Position numbers and translations under genes: made by a program
From: Williamsia serinedens
Lineage (GTDB): Bacteria > Actinomycetota > Actinomycetes > Mycobacteriales > Mycobacteriaceae
Direction of reading: 5' to 3'
Length of the DNA stretch: 64,000 bases
NCBI RefSeq assembly: GCF_024171725.1
Contig: NZ_JAMTCG010000001.1
Coordinates: 248,001-312,000 of the forward strand
In this document: piece after piece, positions 20,542-29,681 of the stretch
Numbering within the stretch: the first letter of the stretch is position 1
Layout: each line of letters starts with the position of its first letter
The notes under the pieces: model-generated
Databases searched by the model: none
What the model was told of the DNA's origin: nothing
What the model saw: the letters and a program-made list of their open reading frames with translations, nothing else

Positions 20542-22239
20542 ATGACCGCTCACGCCACCGCCGCACCCGACTCCGGGACGGTCCTCGTCGGGACCCCGGT
20601 GGTCGCCGGCGTCGCCTACGCCCCGGTGATGTGGCCGGGTGCCCGCCCCGCCCTCCCGGGACCGGGCACGCCGCCCGCGGACGTCGAGGCCGAGTGCGCG
20701 CGGTTCGTCGCGGCGGCCTCGGCCGTCGCCGACCGTCTGCGGTCGCGGGCGTCGGCGGCCACCGGTGTCGCATCGGAGGTGCTGTCGGCCACGGCCGCCC
20801 TGGCCGAGGACCGCGGGTGGATCGGCGCGGCACAGAAGGAGATCCGCGGCGGGGCGCCGGCGCCCAACGCCGCCGTCGCGGCCACCGAGCAGTTCGTGAC
20901 CCTGTTCACCAAGCTCGGCGGCCTCATGGCGGAGCGGGTCACCGACCTCCAGGACGTCCGAGACCGTGTCCTCGCGGAGCTCGCGGGGGAGCCCGAGCCG
21001 GGGATCGCACGGCCCGACCACCCCGTCGTCCTGTGTGCCGACGACCTGGCCCCCGCCGACACCTCCGGCCTCGACCCCGCCGTCGTGACCGCGCTGGTCA
21101 CCCGCCTGGGCGGGCCCACCAGCCACACCGCGATCATCGCCCGCCAGCTCGGCATCCCGTGTGTCGTCGCCGTCACCGGGCTCGACGACGTGCCCGCGGG
21201 CGCGCCGGTGCTGGTCGACGGTGCCACGGGCGCGGTCACCGTCGGCCCCGACGAGGAGACCGCCGCCGCGGCGGTGCAAGACGCCCGCGCGGTCGCCGCC
21301 GAGATCGCGCGCTGGTCCGGACCCGGACGCACCGCGGACGGACACGACGTCGCGATCCTGGCCAACGTCCAGGACGGAGCGTCCGCGCGGGCCGCGACCG
21401 ACCACCCGGTGACGGGCGTCGGCCTGTTCCGCACCGAGCTCGCGTTCCTCGACCGGGCCTCCGAACCGACCGTCGACGAGCAGACCACGCTGTACCGCGA
21501 GGTGATCGAGGCGTTCGCGGACACCCCGGACCCCGCCAAGATCGTCATCCGCACCCTGGACGCGGGATCCGACAAGCCGCTGGCGTTCGTCGACGCGGGT
21601 GTCGAGGCCAACCCGGCGCTCGGTGTCCGCGGCCTGCGCGTCGCCACCGCCCACCCCGCGCTGCTCGAGCACCAGCTCGACGCGATCGCCACCGCGGCGG
21701 TCCAGGCAGGCGCGACCCCGTGGGTCATGGCCCCGATGGTCGCCACCGCGGCCGAGGCCCGCGCCTTCGCCGCGCAGGTCCGCGACCGGGGGCTGGTCGC
21801 CGGCGTGATGATCGAGGTGCCCTCGGCGGCTCTGCTCGCCCCCGCGATCCTCGCCGAGGTCGACTTCGTGTCGATCGGCACCAACGACCTCACGCAGTAC
21901 ACGATGGCCGCCGACCGGATGTCGGCCGACCTGGCCACGCTCACCGACCCGTGGCAGCCGGCGGTCCTCACGCTCATCGAGCGCGTCGCCGCAGCGGGCG
22001 CCGCCGCCGGCAAGCCGGTCGGGGTGTGCGGTGAGGCCGCGGCCGACCCGCTGCTCGCGTGCGTGCTGGTCGGCATGGGTGTCACGTCGTTGTCGAGCGC
22101 GCCCGCGGCCGCCGCCGCGGTGGGTGCGGCGCTGGGACGGGTCACCCTCGCGGCCTGTCGCGCGGCCGCCGACGCGGTCCTCGCGACGGCCGACCCCGCC
22201 GACGCGCGTGCGGCCGCCACCGCGGCGCTGCAGAGCTGA
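20542..22239 (+). CDS. ptsI: PTS Enzyme I (PEP-protein phosphotransferase)
   Basis: 565 residues, normal length. Takes phosphate from phosphoenolpyruvate onto His195 (GGPTSHTAIIARQLG) and passes it to HPr. The PEP-binding domain shows LFRTELAFL, IRTLDAGSDKPL, GTNDLTQYTMA and the catalytic Cys in GVCGEAAADPL. It is transcribed divergently from the fru operon. It carries a GAGGTGA ribosome site before the ATG. Confidence 0.95.
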   Translation: MTAHATAAPDSGTVLVGTPVVAGVAYAPVMWPGARPALPGPGTPPADVEAECARFVAAASAVADRLRSRASAATGVASEVLSATAALAEDRGWIGAAQKEIRGGAPAPNAAVAATEQFVTLFTKLGGLMAERVTDLQDVRDRVLAELAGEPEPGIARPDHPVVLCADDLAPADTSGLDPAVVTALVTRLGGPTSHTAIIARQLGIPCVVAVTGLDDVPAGAPVLVDGATGAVTVGPDEETAAAAVQDARAVAAEIARWSGPGRTADGHDVAILANVQDGASARAATDHPVTGVGLFRTELAFLDRASEPTVDEQTTLYREVIEAFADTPDPAKIVIRTLDAGSDKPLAFVDAGVEANPALGVRGLRVATAHPALLEHQLDAIATAAVQAGATPWVMAPMVATAAEARAFAAQVRDRGLVAGVMIEVPSAALLAPAILAEVDFVSIGTNDLTQYTMAADRMSADLATLTDPWQPAVLTLIERVAAAGAAAGKPVGVCGEAAADPLLACVLVGMGVTSLSSAPAAAAAVGAALGRVTLAACRAAADAVLATADPADARAAATAALQS

Positions 22240-22271
22240 GCCGCACGGCCCACCCACACAGCCCCACCGAC

Positions 22272-22310
22272 GACACGAGGCGCCCTCCTCGCAGGAGGGC
22301 GCCTCGTGTC
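22272..22310. terminator. Bidirectional terminator between ptsI and lexA
   Basis: Perfect 18-bp inverted repeat (22272-22289 and 22293-22310) around CGC, between the convergent ptsI and lexA stops. No T run. Confidence 0.8.
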
Positions 22311-22326
22311 ATCGAGGAGAGCGGGA

Positions 22327-23007
22327 TCAGATGCGGCGCATCACGGTGACGACCTTGCCCAGGATCACGGCCTCGTCGCCGGGGATCGGGTCGAACGCGG
22401 GGTTGTGCGGCATCAGCCAGACGTGGCCGTCGGCGCGCTTGAAGGTCTTGACCGTCGCCTCGCCGTCGATCATGGCCGCGACGATGTCGCCGTTGTCGGC
22501 CACGTTCTGCTGACGGACCACCACCCAGTCGCCGTCACAGATGGCGGCGTCGATCATGGACTCACCCACGACGCGGAGCAGGAACAGCGCGCCGTCGCCG
22601 ACGAGTTCGCGGGGGAGCGGGAAGACGTCCTCGACGGCCTCCTCGGCCAGGATCGGCCCACCCGCGGCGATCCGGCCGAGGACCGGGACGAACGTCGGGG
22701 TCGGCAACGGGGTCGCGCCGCTGTCGCCGCCGTCGCCCGGGTCGTTCTCCTGCACGTTCACCGCACGCGGGCGGTTGTGGTCGCGCTTGAGGAAGCCCTT
22801 GCGCTCCAGCGTGCGCAGCTGGTGGGCGACCGACGACGTGGAGGTGAGGCCGACCGCGTCGCCGATCTCCCGGATGCTCGGCGGGTACCCGCGCTCGCGG
22901 ACCGACGTGCGGATGACGCGCAACACCTCGAGCTGGCGCTCGGTGAGCTCGCTCTCGGCGGGGGCGGTCGTCCCGGTGCCGCCGGGGGTGATGGTCGTGT
23001 CGGACAC
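22327..23007 (-). CDS. lexA: SOS repressor LexA
   Basis: 226 residues from GTG 23007, preceded by AGGAGAGGA. The N-terminal winged helix ([29 protein letters not shown]) binds SOS boxes. The self-cleavage site Ala115-Gly116 is in GRIAAGGP; the Ser150 (VGESM) and Lys187 (ATVKTF) pair catalyse cleavage when RecA filaments form. A LexA box overlaps its own promoter, so it is autoregulated, and another lies at the divergent LysM gene. Confidence 0.97.
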   Translation of the reverse strand: MSDTTITPGGTGTTAPAESELTERQLEVLRVIRTSVRERGYPPSIREIGDAVGLTSTSSVAHQLRTLERKGFLKRDHNRPRAVNVQENDPGDGGDSGATPLPTPTFVPVLGRIAAGGPILAEEAVEDVFPLPRELVGDGALFLLRVVGESMIDAAICDGDWVVVRQQNVADNGDIVAAMIDGEATVKTFKRADGHVWLMPHNPAFDPIPGDEAVILGKVVTVMRRI

Positions 23008-23088
23008 GGCGTCCTCTCCTTCGCGATGCGGTGCGCGCGGGGCGGGTGCCCGCGTCCTGAGGCGTGCATCTGTCCTGCTCGTGCCCCG

Positions 23089-23129
23089 ACCGTAGTGCAC
23101 CGGGTCACGACTTTCAAACATTTGTTCGA
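23089..23129 (-). promoter_or_regulatory. lexA promoter with SOS box over the -35
   Basis: On the minus strand: -35 TTGAAA (23117-23112), 17-bp spacer, -10 TACGGT (23094-23089). The plus-strand sequence TCAAACATTTGTTCGA at 23114-23129 matches TCGAAC-N4-GTTCGA with one mismatch and overlaps the -35, giving classical autorepression. Confidence 0.8.
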
Positions 23130-23136
23130 CGGTGTG

Positions 23137-23181
23137 TCGACCGTGTCGGAGGCCCGTGGTAGAACTCGAACACACGTTCTT
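23137..23181 (+). promoter_or_regulatory. LysM-gene promoter with second SOS box
   Basis: TCGACC (23137-23142), 17-bp spacer and TAGAAC (23160-23165) form a rightward promoter. TCGAACACACGTTCTT at 23166-23181 is a LexA box with two mismatches at its end, placed over the expected start of transcription. An extra CGTTC-N4-GAACG repeat (23175-23188) overlaps it. Confidence 0.7.
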
Positions 23182-23210
23182 TCGAACGCCTGATCGAGAA
23201 GGAGATCGCG

Positions 23211-23744
23211 ATGAGCCAGTCCCTCATGGCCCCCGGCGTCACCCGTCCTCGCGCGGCCCACGTCGAGCCCCGCACGGCTCGTCGCCACCCGCTCGACCCG
23301 TCGCCCCGCCGCAGCGCGCGGGTCGCGGCACCGACGCCCGCCCGGCCGCGGACGCGCCCCGCCGCCACCGAGCCGCGTCGCCCGGTCGCGCCCGCGCCGC
23401 GGCCCGTCGGGTCCGTCTGCCGCACGGGATCGGAGCGGTCGGGACTGATCCGCCCCGCCCGCGTGGGGTGGGGGGCCGCGATCCTCGCCGGCCTCGCGCT
23501 CGCCGTGGCCGTCTGGGCGGTCGTCGTCGGCGGGTCGATGGTCGCCGACGACCACGCCCCGGCGGTGGTCGGCAGCAGCGTCGTGCACGTGCGCGGCGGT
23601 GAGTCGCTGAGCGCACTGGCCGCCCGGACCGTCCCCGACGCCCCCGTCGCACAGGTCGTGGCCGACATCCGCGAGATGAACCACCTCGAGGGCTCCGCGC
23701 TCGTCCCGGGGCAGCCGTTGCTCGCACCGCAGTACGCGCGCTGA
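23211..23744 (+). CDS. LysM-domain membrane protein, Rv2719c/ChiZ-like, damage-inducible
   Basis: 177 residues. A ~90-residue basic, Pro/Arg/Ala-rich cytoplasmic region precedes one membrane helix ([21 protein letters not shown], about 95-115), then an extracellular LysM-like domain ([34 protein letters not shown]...VPGQPLLAP). LysM binds peptidoglycan glycans. Divergence from lexA, with an SOS box, matches Rv2719c, a damage-induced cell-wall protein that affects division. No lytic domain is visible, so it may act through binding. A GAGAAGGAG ribosome site precedes the ATG. Confidence 0.85.
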   Translation: MSQSLMAPGVTRPRAAHVEPRTARRHPLDPSPRRSARVAAPTPARPRTRPAATEPRRPVAPAPRPVGSVCRTGSERSGLIRPARVGWGAAILAGLALAVAVWAVVVGGSMVADDHAPAVVGSSVVHVRGGESLSALAARTVPDAPVAQVVADIREMNHLEGSALVPGQPLLAPQYAR

Positions 23745-23949
23745 ACCGTCCCGTCTCCCGGCAGTGATGTCGTACCCGCTGCTCGTGTCCACGGCGACGT
23801 GGGTACCGGTCGTGTTCGCACCGCCCCCGACCGTCCCGGCCGCACCACCGGTCCCGGTATCGTCGACGGGTACGGATCATCTCGATCCACCCGGCCCGTC
23901 CCGGGCGCACCCGCCCGACGCCGGCCCTCCGAGCACCGAGGACGTCGCG

Positions 23950-24438
23950 ATGCGCTGCCCGTTCTGTCGACACGAGGACACGCGCGTCGTGGACTCCCGT
24001 GTCGCCGACGAGGGACAGGCGATCCGTCGACGCCGGTCGTGCACCGAGTGCGGACGCCGCTTCACCACGGTCGAGAGTGCCGTGCTCGCGGTGGTCAAGC
24101 GCAACGGCGTCACCGAGCCCTTCTCCCGCGAGAAGGTCATGCGCGGTGTGCGTCGCGCCTGTCAGGGCCGCGCCGTCGACGAGGACCGTCTCGCCCTGCT
24201 CGCCCAGCAGGTGGAGGACACGGTGCGCGCGTCGGGTTCGGCCGAGATCCCCAGCAACGAGGTCGGTCTGGCCATCCTGACGCCGCTGCGCGAGCTCGAC
24301 GAGGTCGCCTATCTGCGCTTCGCGTCGGTGTACCGGTCGTTCGAGTCCGTCGAGGACTTCCAGCGCGAGATCGACGACCTCCGTGCCGCCGGGCACGTCG
24401 GCGCCGGGTCAGGCGGCCAGGGCGTCGATCGCGCGTAG
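23950..24438 (+). CDS. nrdR: Transcriptional repressor NrdR
   Basis: 162 residues starting [17 protein letters not shown]. Zinc ribbon with C3, C6, C31 and C34, then an ATP-cone domain ([26 protein letters not shown]). Represses ribonucleotide reductase genes according to ATP/dATP level. The ATG at 23950 is chosen because the family starts with the zinc ribbon. The last 30 bases overlap the end of hrpA on the opposite strand. The C-terminal tail ([16 protein letters not shown]) is encoded within this overlap. Confidence 0.95.
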   Translation: MRCPFCRHEDTRVVDSRVADEGQAIRRRRSCTECGRRFTTVESAVLAVVKRNGVTEPFSREKVMRGVRRACQGRAVDEDRLALLAQQVEDTVRASGSAEIPSNEVGLAILTPLRELDEVAYLRFASVYRSFESVEDFQREIDDLRAAGHVGAGSGGQGVDRA

Positions 24439-27400
24439 CACCCGCTTCTCCGACACCGGGAACGGCGTGCCCACACGTTCGGCGAACAGCCCGACCCTCA
24501 ACTCCTCGATCAGCCAGTGGGCACGATCGTTCACCGCGGCGCGTCGTGCCGGGGCGCACCGCGCGACCACCTGCGCCCAGTGCTCGACGACCCGGTCCAC
24601 CGCGTCGATGCCGCGCGCGTCCGTCGACGCGGCGGCGGGCAGCCGCTGCAATCGCACCACGACCGCGTCGAGGTAGGCGACGAGCCGGGGCCGTTGTGCC
24701 GCCGGCGTGTCCCCGACGAACCCGGCGTAGACGAGCTGCGACAACTGGTCTCGGACATCGGCGGTCGCCCGGCTCTCACCGAGTCGCGCGAGTTCGGCGT
24801 GGACGGCGGGCAGGCGCGTGAGCGCGTCGGCGACCGTCCCGAGGATGGCGCGGCCCTGCTGCCCCGCGACCGCCGCGACGCGTGCGCGTAGTGCGGCGAA
24901 CGTCTCCGGGTCGCGGACGTCACCGGTGTCGCCGGCGGCCTCCACGATCGCTGCGCGGGTGCAGTCGGCGAGCAGCGCCTCGACCGAGGCATAGGGACTC
25001 TGCGACAACGCGAGTCGCTGCTCCATCGGCAACGCGGAAGCGGCCGACGCCTTCAGGGGTGGGACGGACAGCTCCAGCAGCCGGAGCACGGCCCGATGCG
25101 TGGACGCACGGGCAGCCGCGGCGGTGGTCTCGAGCACCACGCTCACCCCGCCGTCGACCACCCGGAGTGCGGGGTGGCTCGTGACCGTCTGTCCTGCGAC
25201 GGTCTCGGTCACCTGCGACTGCAGGGTCCCGATCGTCGACGCCGTCCAGCTCGTGACCACGGGGGCGGCAGGTCGGGCCTCGGCACGCGGCGCGGCCCGG
25301 GACGCGGTCCGGGTGGATCCGTGGACGGCGGCGGTGAGCGCGGCGAGGGAGTCCGCCTCGGCCACGACGTCACCCGCGTCGTCGACCGCGGCGAACCGCA
25401 GCACGAGGTGCGCCGGCAGCGCGGACGGGTCGAAGTCGTCGGCGCCGACGGACACTCCCGTCAGACGGGTGACCTCCCGGGCGAGTCCGGTCACCACCGG
25501 TTCGCTCCGGGGTGTCAGCGCCGCCATCGCCTGCGGTCCGACGTCGGCTGCGGGTCCGAGGCGACGCCGGATCGACTTGGGAAGGGTGCGGATCAGTGCC
25601 ACCGCGAGATCGTCGCGCAATCCCGGTACCAGCCAGTCGAACCCGGCGGGTCGGATGCGGGGCAGGAGGGCGAGCGGGATGAGCACCGTGATCCCGTCGT
25701 GGGTGCTGCCGGGCGAGAACCGGTAGACCAGGCGCAGTCGCGCCTCGCCCTGCTGCCACACGTCGGGGAACTGCCCGGCCGACACCGTGCTCGTGTCCGC
25801 GACGTCCTCGGGTGTGAGGTCCAACAGGTCGGGTCTGGTACGCCGCGCCTTCTTCCACCACGTGTCGAAGTGCGCACCGGACACCACGTCGGCGGGGATG
25901 CGGGCGTCGTAGAAGTCGTACAGCTGGTCGTCGGAGATCACGAGGTCGCCCCGGCGTGCGCGGTCCTCGAGCTCCCGCGCCTCCTCCAGCAGCGCGCGGT
26001 TGTGCGCGAAGAACGCGTGCTGTGTCCGCCATTCGCCCTCGACGAGTGCGCGGCGCAGGAACAGGTCGCGGGAAGCCTCGGGGTCGATCCGGCCGTAGGG
26101 GACGGCGCGGCGTGCCACCAGGGGGACGCCGTAGAGCGTGACGCGCTCGTACGCCATCGCCGAACCGCGCTTGCTCGACCAGTGCGGCTCGCTGTACTGC
26201 CGCTTGGCGAGATCGCCCGCGAGGCGCTCGGCCCACTCCGGCTCGATGCCGGCGACCGTGCGGGCGAACAGCCGTGAGGTCTCGACGATCTCGGCGGCCA
26301 TGACGAACCGCGGCGGCTTCCTCGCCAGGCCGGAGCCCGGGAAGACGACGAACTTCGTCCCGCGCGCACCGAGGAACTCCCGGGTGTCGCCCTCCCGCAC
26401 GCCGATCTGGCCCAGCAGGCCCGCGAGCACCGACTGGTGTATCGCGGCGGCGTCCGGGTCGGGGGAGTCGTCGGTCGGTCGGGTGACCGTCCAGCCCTTG
26501 TCGACGACGATCCGCTCGAGCTGGCCGACGAGGTCACGCCACTCACGGATCCGCAGCCAGTGCAGGAACTCGCGCGCACACTGCCGACGGAACTGGTTGC
26601 CCGACAGCGCTCGTCGCTGTTCCTCGAGGTGGCGCCACAGGGCCAGGATCGACAGGAAGTCCGAGCCGGGTACCGCGAAACGGGCGTGCATCTCGTCGGC
26701 GGCCTGGCGGTGCTCGGTGGGTCGTTCGCGGACGTCGGGCAGCGACAGCGCCGCGACGACGACCAGCACCTCGTACAGGACGCCCTGCTTGTGCGCGGCG
26801 ACCACCATCCGCGCCCACCGGGGTTCGATGGGCAGGCTCGCGATGTCGCGCCCGACGGGCGTGAGCTCTCGGTCGTCCCCGCGGCCTCGCAGCGCGCCCA
26901 GTTCCTCCAACAGGCCGACGCCGTCGCGGATCGCGCGCGGGTCGGGCGGGTCGACGAAGGGGAACCGGGCGACGTCACCCAGGTCGAGCGCGGCCATGGT
27001 GAGGATGACCGACGCGAGGTTGGTGCGCAGGATCTCCGGGTCGGTGAACGCGGGACGTGCCTCGAAGTCGTCCTCGGAGTACAGGCGGATGGCGATGCCG
27101 TCGGCGACACGTCCGCAGCGACCCGAGCGTTGGCGCGCCGACGCCTGCGAGATCGGCTCGACCGGCAGTCGCTGCACCTTGGTACGGGTGGAGTACCGGG
27201 AGATGCGGGCGGTCCCGGCGTCGATCACGTAGCGGATGCCGGGAACGGTGAGTGAGGTCTCGGCGACGTTGGTGGACAACACGATCCGCCGACCCGAGCT
27301 GCGCGAGAACACCCGGTTCTGGTCGGCGGTGGACAGTCGCGAGAACAGCGGCAGGATCTCCTCGTCGGGATGCGATCGACGCAGGCTGTCGGCGGTGTCG

Positions 27401-28383
27401 CGGATCTCGCGCTCGGTGGCGAGGAACACGAGGATGTCGCCCGGACCCTCGCGACGCAGTTCCGTGACCGCCGCCGCGATGCCCCCGATCGCGTCGAGGT
27501 CCTCGTGGTCGCCCTGCTCGTCGGAGTCCCGGACCAGTGGGCGGTAGCGCACCTCGACGGGGTAGGTCCGCCCCGACACGGAGATCACCGGCACCGGTGC
27601 GTCGTCGGTGGCGAAGTGGTCGGCGAAGCGGCCGGGGTCGATGGTGGCCGAGGTGATGATCACCTTCAGATCGGGCCGGCGGGGCAGCAGCTGCTTGAGG
27701 AAGCCGAGGATGAAGTCGATGTTGAGGCTCCGCTCGTGGGCCTCGTCGACGATGATCGTGTCGTAGGCGCGCAGCAGTCGGTCGCGCGCGATCTCGGCGA
27801 GCAGGATGCCGTCGGTCATCACCTTGACCAGCGTGTCGGCGCCCGACCGGTCGTCGAACCGGACCGAGAACCCCACGGCGGCACCGAGATCGGTGTGTGT
27901 CTCCTCGGCGATGCGGGTCGCCACCGACCTGGCGGCGATCCGCCGTGGCTGGGTGTGCCCGATGGCGCCGCGGACGCCGCGACCCAGTTCGAGGCAGATC
28001 TTCGGCAGCTGCGTCGTCTTGCCCGATCCGGTCTCCCCGGCGATCACCACGACCTGGTGCGCTGCGATGGCCTCGCGGATCTCGTCGCGCGCGGCAGAGA
28101 CCGGGAGGTCCGCCGGGTAGTCGAGCGTCGGGACGAGCTCGCGGCGGCGCGACAGGCGCTGCGTCGCGCGGGCCACCGCGCTCTCGAACGCCGCGGCGTC
28201 CTCCTGCGACCGGACGCGTCGGGCGCGCTGGTGCAGGCGGTGGGCGTCGGCGATCGTGACGTCGTCGTCGGGGATCGGGACCGTCGCGACGGGCGGGTGC
28301 GCCGATGCCTGGTCCGACGGGCGGCGGGACCCTCCCCGGCGTCGGCGCGGACGGCGCGCCGGGCGCGGGGACTCGTCGGACAT
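24409..28383 (-). CDS. hrpA: ATP-dependent RNA helicase HrpA
   Basis: 1324 residues. DEAH-box helicase: Walker A at 116-124 (GETGSGKTT), DEAHERS (motif II), SATID (motif III) and QRSGRCGRV (motif VI), then HA2, OB-fold and the long C-terminal DUF3418 region typical of HrpA. The first ~50 residues are Arg-rich. It remodels RNA or ribosome complexes. A -10-like TATCCT (28398-28393) lies 9 nt before the ATG. Its 3' end overlaps nrdR by 30 bp. Confidence 0.95.
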   Translation of the reverse strand: MSDESPRPARRPRRRRGGSRRPSDQASAHPPVATVPIPDDDVTIADAHRLHQRARRVRSQEDAAAFESAVARATQRLSRRRELVPTLDYPADLPVSAARDEIREAIAAHQVVVIAGETGSGKTTQLPKICLELGRGVRGAIGHTQPRRIAARSVATRIAEETHTDLGAAVGFSVRFDDRSGADTLVKVMTDGILLAEIARDRLLRAYDTIIVDEAHERSLNIDFILGFLKQLLPRRPDLKVIITSATIDPGRFADHFATDDAPVPVISVSGRTYPVEVRYRPLVRDSDEQGDHEDLDAIGGIAAAVTELRREGPGDILVFLATEREIRDTADSLRRSHPDEEILPLFSRLSTADQNRVFSRSSGRRIVLSTNVAETSLTVPGIRYVIDAGTARISRYSTRTKVQRLPVEPISQASARQRSGRCGRVADGIAIRLYSEDDFEARPAFTDPEILRTNLASVILTMAALDLGDVARFPFVDPPDPRAIRDGVGLLEELGALRGRGDDRELTPVGRDIASLPIEPRWARMVVAAHKQGVLYEVLVVVAALSLPDVRERPTEHRQAADEMHARFAVPGSDFLSILALWRHLEEQRRALSGNQFRRQCAREFLHWLRIREWRDLVGQLERIVVDKGWTVTRPTDDSPDPDAAAIHQSVLAGLLGQIGVREGDTREFLGARGTKFVVFPGSGLARKPPRFVMAAEIVETSRLFARTVAGIEPEWAERLAGDLAKRQYSEPHWSSKRGSAMAYERVTLYGVPLVARRAVPYGRIDPEASRDLFLRRALVEGEWRTQHAFFAHNRALLEEARELEDRARRGDLVISDDQLYDFYDARIPADVVSGAHFDTWWKKARRTRPDLLDLTPEDVADTSTVSAGQFPDVWQQGEARLRLVYRFSPGSTHDGITVLIPLALLPRIRPAGFDWLVPGLRDDLAVALIRTLPKSIRRRLGPAADVGPQAMAALTPRSEPVVTGLAREVTRLTGVSVGADDFDPSALPAHLVLRFAAVDDAGDVVAEADSLAALTAAVHGSTRTASRAAPRAEARPAAPVVTSWTASTIGTLQSQVTETVAGQTVTSHPALRVVDGGVSVVLETTAAAARASTHRAVLRLLELSVPPLKASAASALPMEQRLALSQSPYASVEALLADCTRAAIVEAAGDTGDVRDPETFAALRARVAAVAGQQGRAILGTVADALTRLPAVHAELARLGESRATADVRDQLSQLVYAGFVGDTPAAQRPRLVAYLDAVVVRLQRLPAAASTDARGIDAVDRVVEHWAQVVARCAPARRAAVNDRAHWLIEELRVGLFAERVGTPFPVSEKRVLRAIDALAA

Positions 28384-28444
28384 GGCCTGACCAGGATAGT
28401 GGTCGGTCGCTCCGTCGCTCGCCGCGGCGGGCATGATGGGCGTC

Positions 28445-29677
28445 ATGACGTCGACTCTGTGGCACGGGTTCGCCGACATGGGAGCGGTCAGCGCGAGCGG
28501 CCCGTTCGCGATCGCGAGCGGGTCGGGCACGCGCATCACCGACACGCACGGCACCGAGTACATCGACGCGACCGCGGGGCTGTGGTTCACCAACGTCGGG
28601 CACGGGCGCGCGTCCATCGCCGACGCGGTCGCGCAGCAGCTGCGGACCGTCGCGCACGTGTCCGGGTTCGGCGACGTGATGCCCGCGGTCACCGTCGAGC
28701 TCGCCGACCGTCTCGGCGGCCTCGCCCCGATCCCGGGCAGCAAGGTCTTCTTCACCTCGGGTGGCAGCGACTCGGTGGACTCGGCCGCCAAACTGGCCCG
28801 ACGGTACTGGCACGAGATGGGTCGACCGGGCAAGACGATGATCGTCGGTCGGACGAAGGCGTACCACGGGATGCACGTCGCCGGTACGGCGTTGTCGGGT
28901 CTCCCGCCGAACCGCGAGGGCTACGGGACGCTCATGACCGACGCCGCGACGGTCGACTTCGACGACGCCAAGAGCCTGCTGGGGTTGATCGAGCGCGTGG
29001 GTGCGGACTCGATCGCGGCGTTCTTCTGCGAACCGGTGATCGGTGCGGGCGGCATCTACCCGCCGCCGGACGGCTACCTGAGCGAGGTCCGCGACATCTG
29101 CCGTGAGCACGACGTGCTGTTCGTCGCCGACGAGGTCGTCACGGGGTTCGGCCGGATCGGCGGTGCCTGGTTCGCGTCGTCACGGTTCGACCTGCAGCCC
29201 GACATGATGACCACCGCCAAGGGGCTCACGTCGGGATACGTGCCGATGGGCGCGCTGTTCGTCGCCCCGCACGTCGCGGAGCCGTTCTTCTCCGGTGGGG
29301 TGTGGTGGCGGCACGGCTACACCTACGGCGGGCACGCCGGGGCCGCCGCGGCGGCGATGGCCAACCTCGACATCGTCGAGTCGGAGGGCCTGCTCGACGA
29401 GGCCCTTCGGCTCCAGGACGACCTGCACACCGCTCTGACGCCCCTCGCCGACCTCGACGCGGTGTCCGAGGTGCGCAGCGGAGTGGGGGCCGTCGCCGGG
29501 GTGCAGCTCGCCGACCCGTCCGTCGGACCCCATGCCGTGGCCGCCCTGCGCCGTCACGGGGTCTCGACGCGCGTGGCCGGCGCAGGGGCCCTGCAGGTGT
29601 CGCCGGCGTTGGTCATGACCACCGACGAGGTCGGCGAGATGGCGTCGCGCTTCCACGCCGCGCTGAGCGGACTCTGA
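28445..29677 (+). CDS. Class III (PLP) aminotransferase
   Basis: 410 residues from ATG 28445, chosen because the family starts with a TLWHxFADM motif; in-frame ATGs at 28433 and 28436 are alternatives. PLP-binding residues: SGGSDSVD near 105, the Asp in FVADEVVTGFGRIG, and the Schiff-base Lys in MTTAKGLTSGYVPMG. The sequence resembles omega-amino acid/pyruvate or beta-alanine type enzymes. The exact donor and acceptor cannot be read. It is transcribed divergently from hrpA and ends 4 nt from the convergent helicase gene. Confidence 0.88.
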   Translation: MTSTLWHGFADMGAVSASGPFAIASGSGTRITDTHGTEYIDATAGLWFTNVGHGRASIADAVAQQLRTVAHVSGFGDVMPAVTVELADRLGGLAPIPGSKVFFTSGGSDSVDSAAKLARRYWHEMGRPGKTMIVGRTKAYHGMHVAGTALSGLPPNREGYGTLMTDAATVDFDDAKSLLGLIERVGADSIAAFFCEPVIGAGGIYPPPDGYLSEVRDICREHDVLFVADEVVTGFGRIGGAWFASSRFDLQPDMMTTAKGLTSGYVPMGALFVAPHVAEPFFSGGVWWRHGYTYGGHAGAAAAAMANLDIVESEGLLDEALRLQDDLHTALTPLADLDAVSEVRSGVGAVAGVQLADPSVGPHAVAALRRHGVSTRVAGAGALQVSPALVMTTDEVGEMASRFHAALSGL

Positions 29678-29681
29678 CGGC

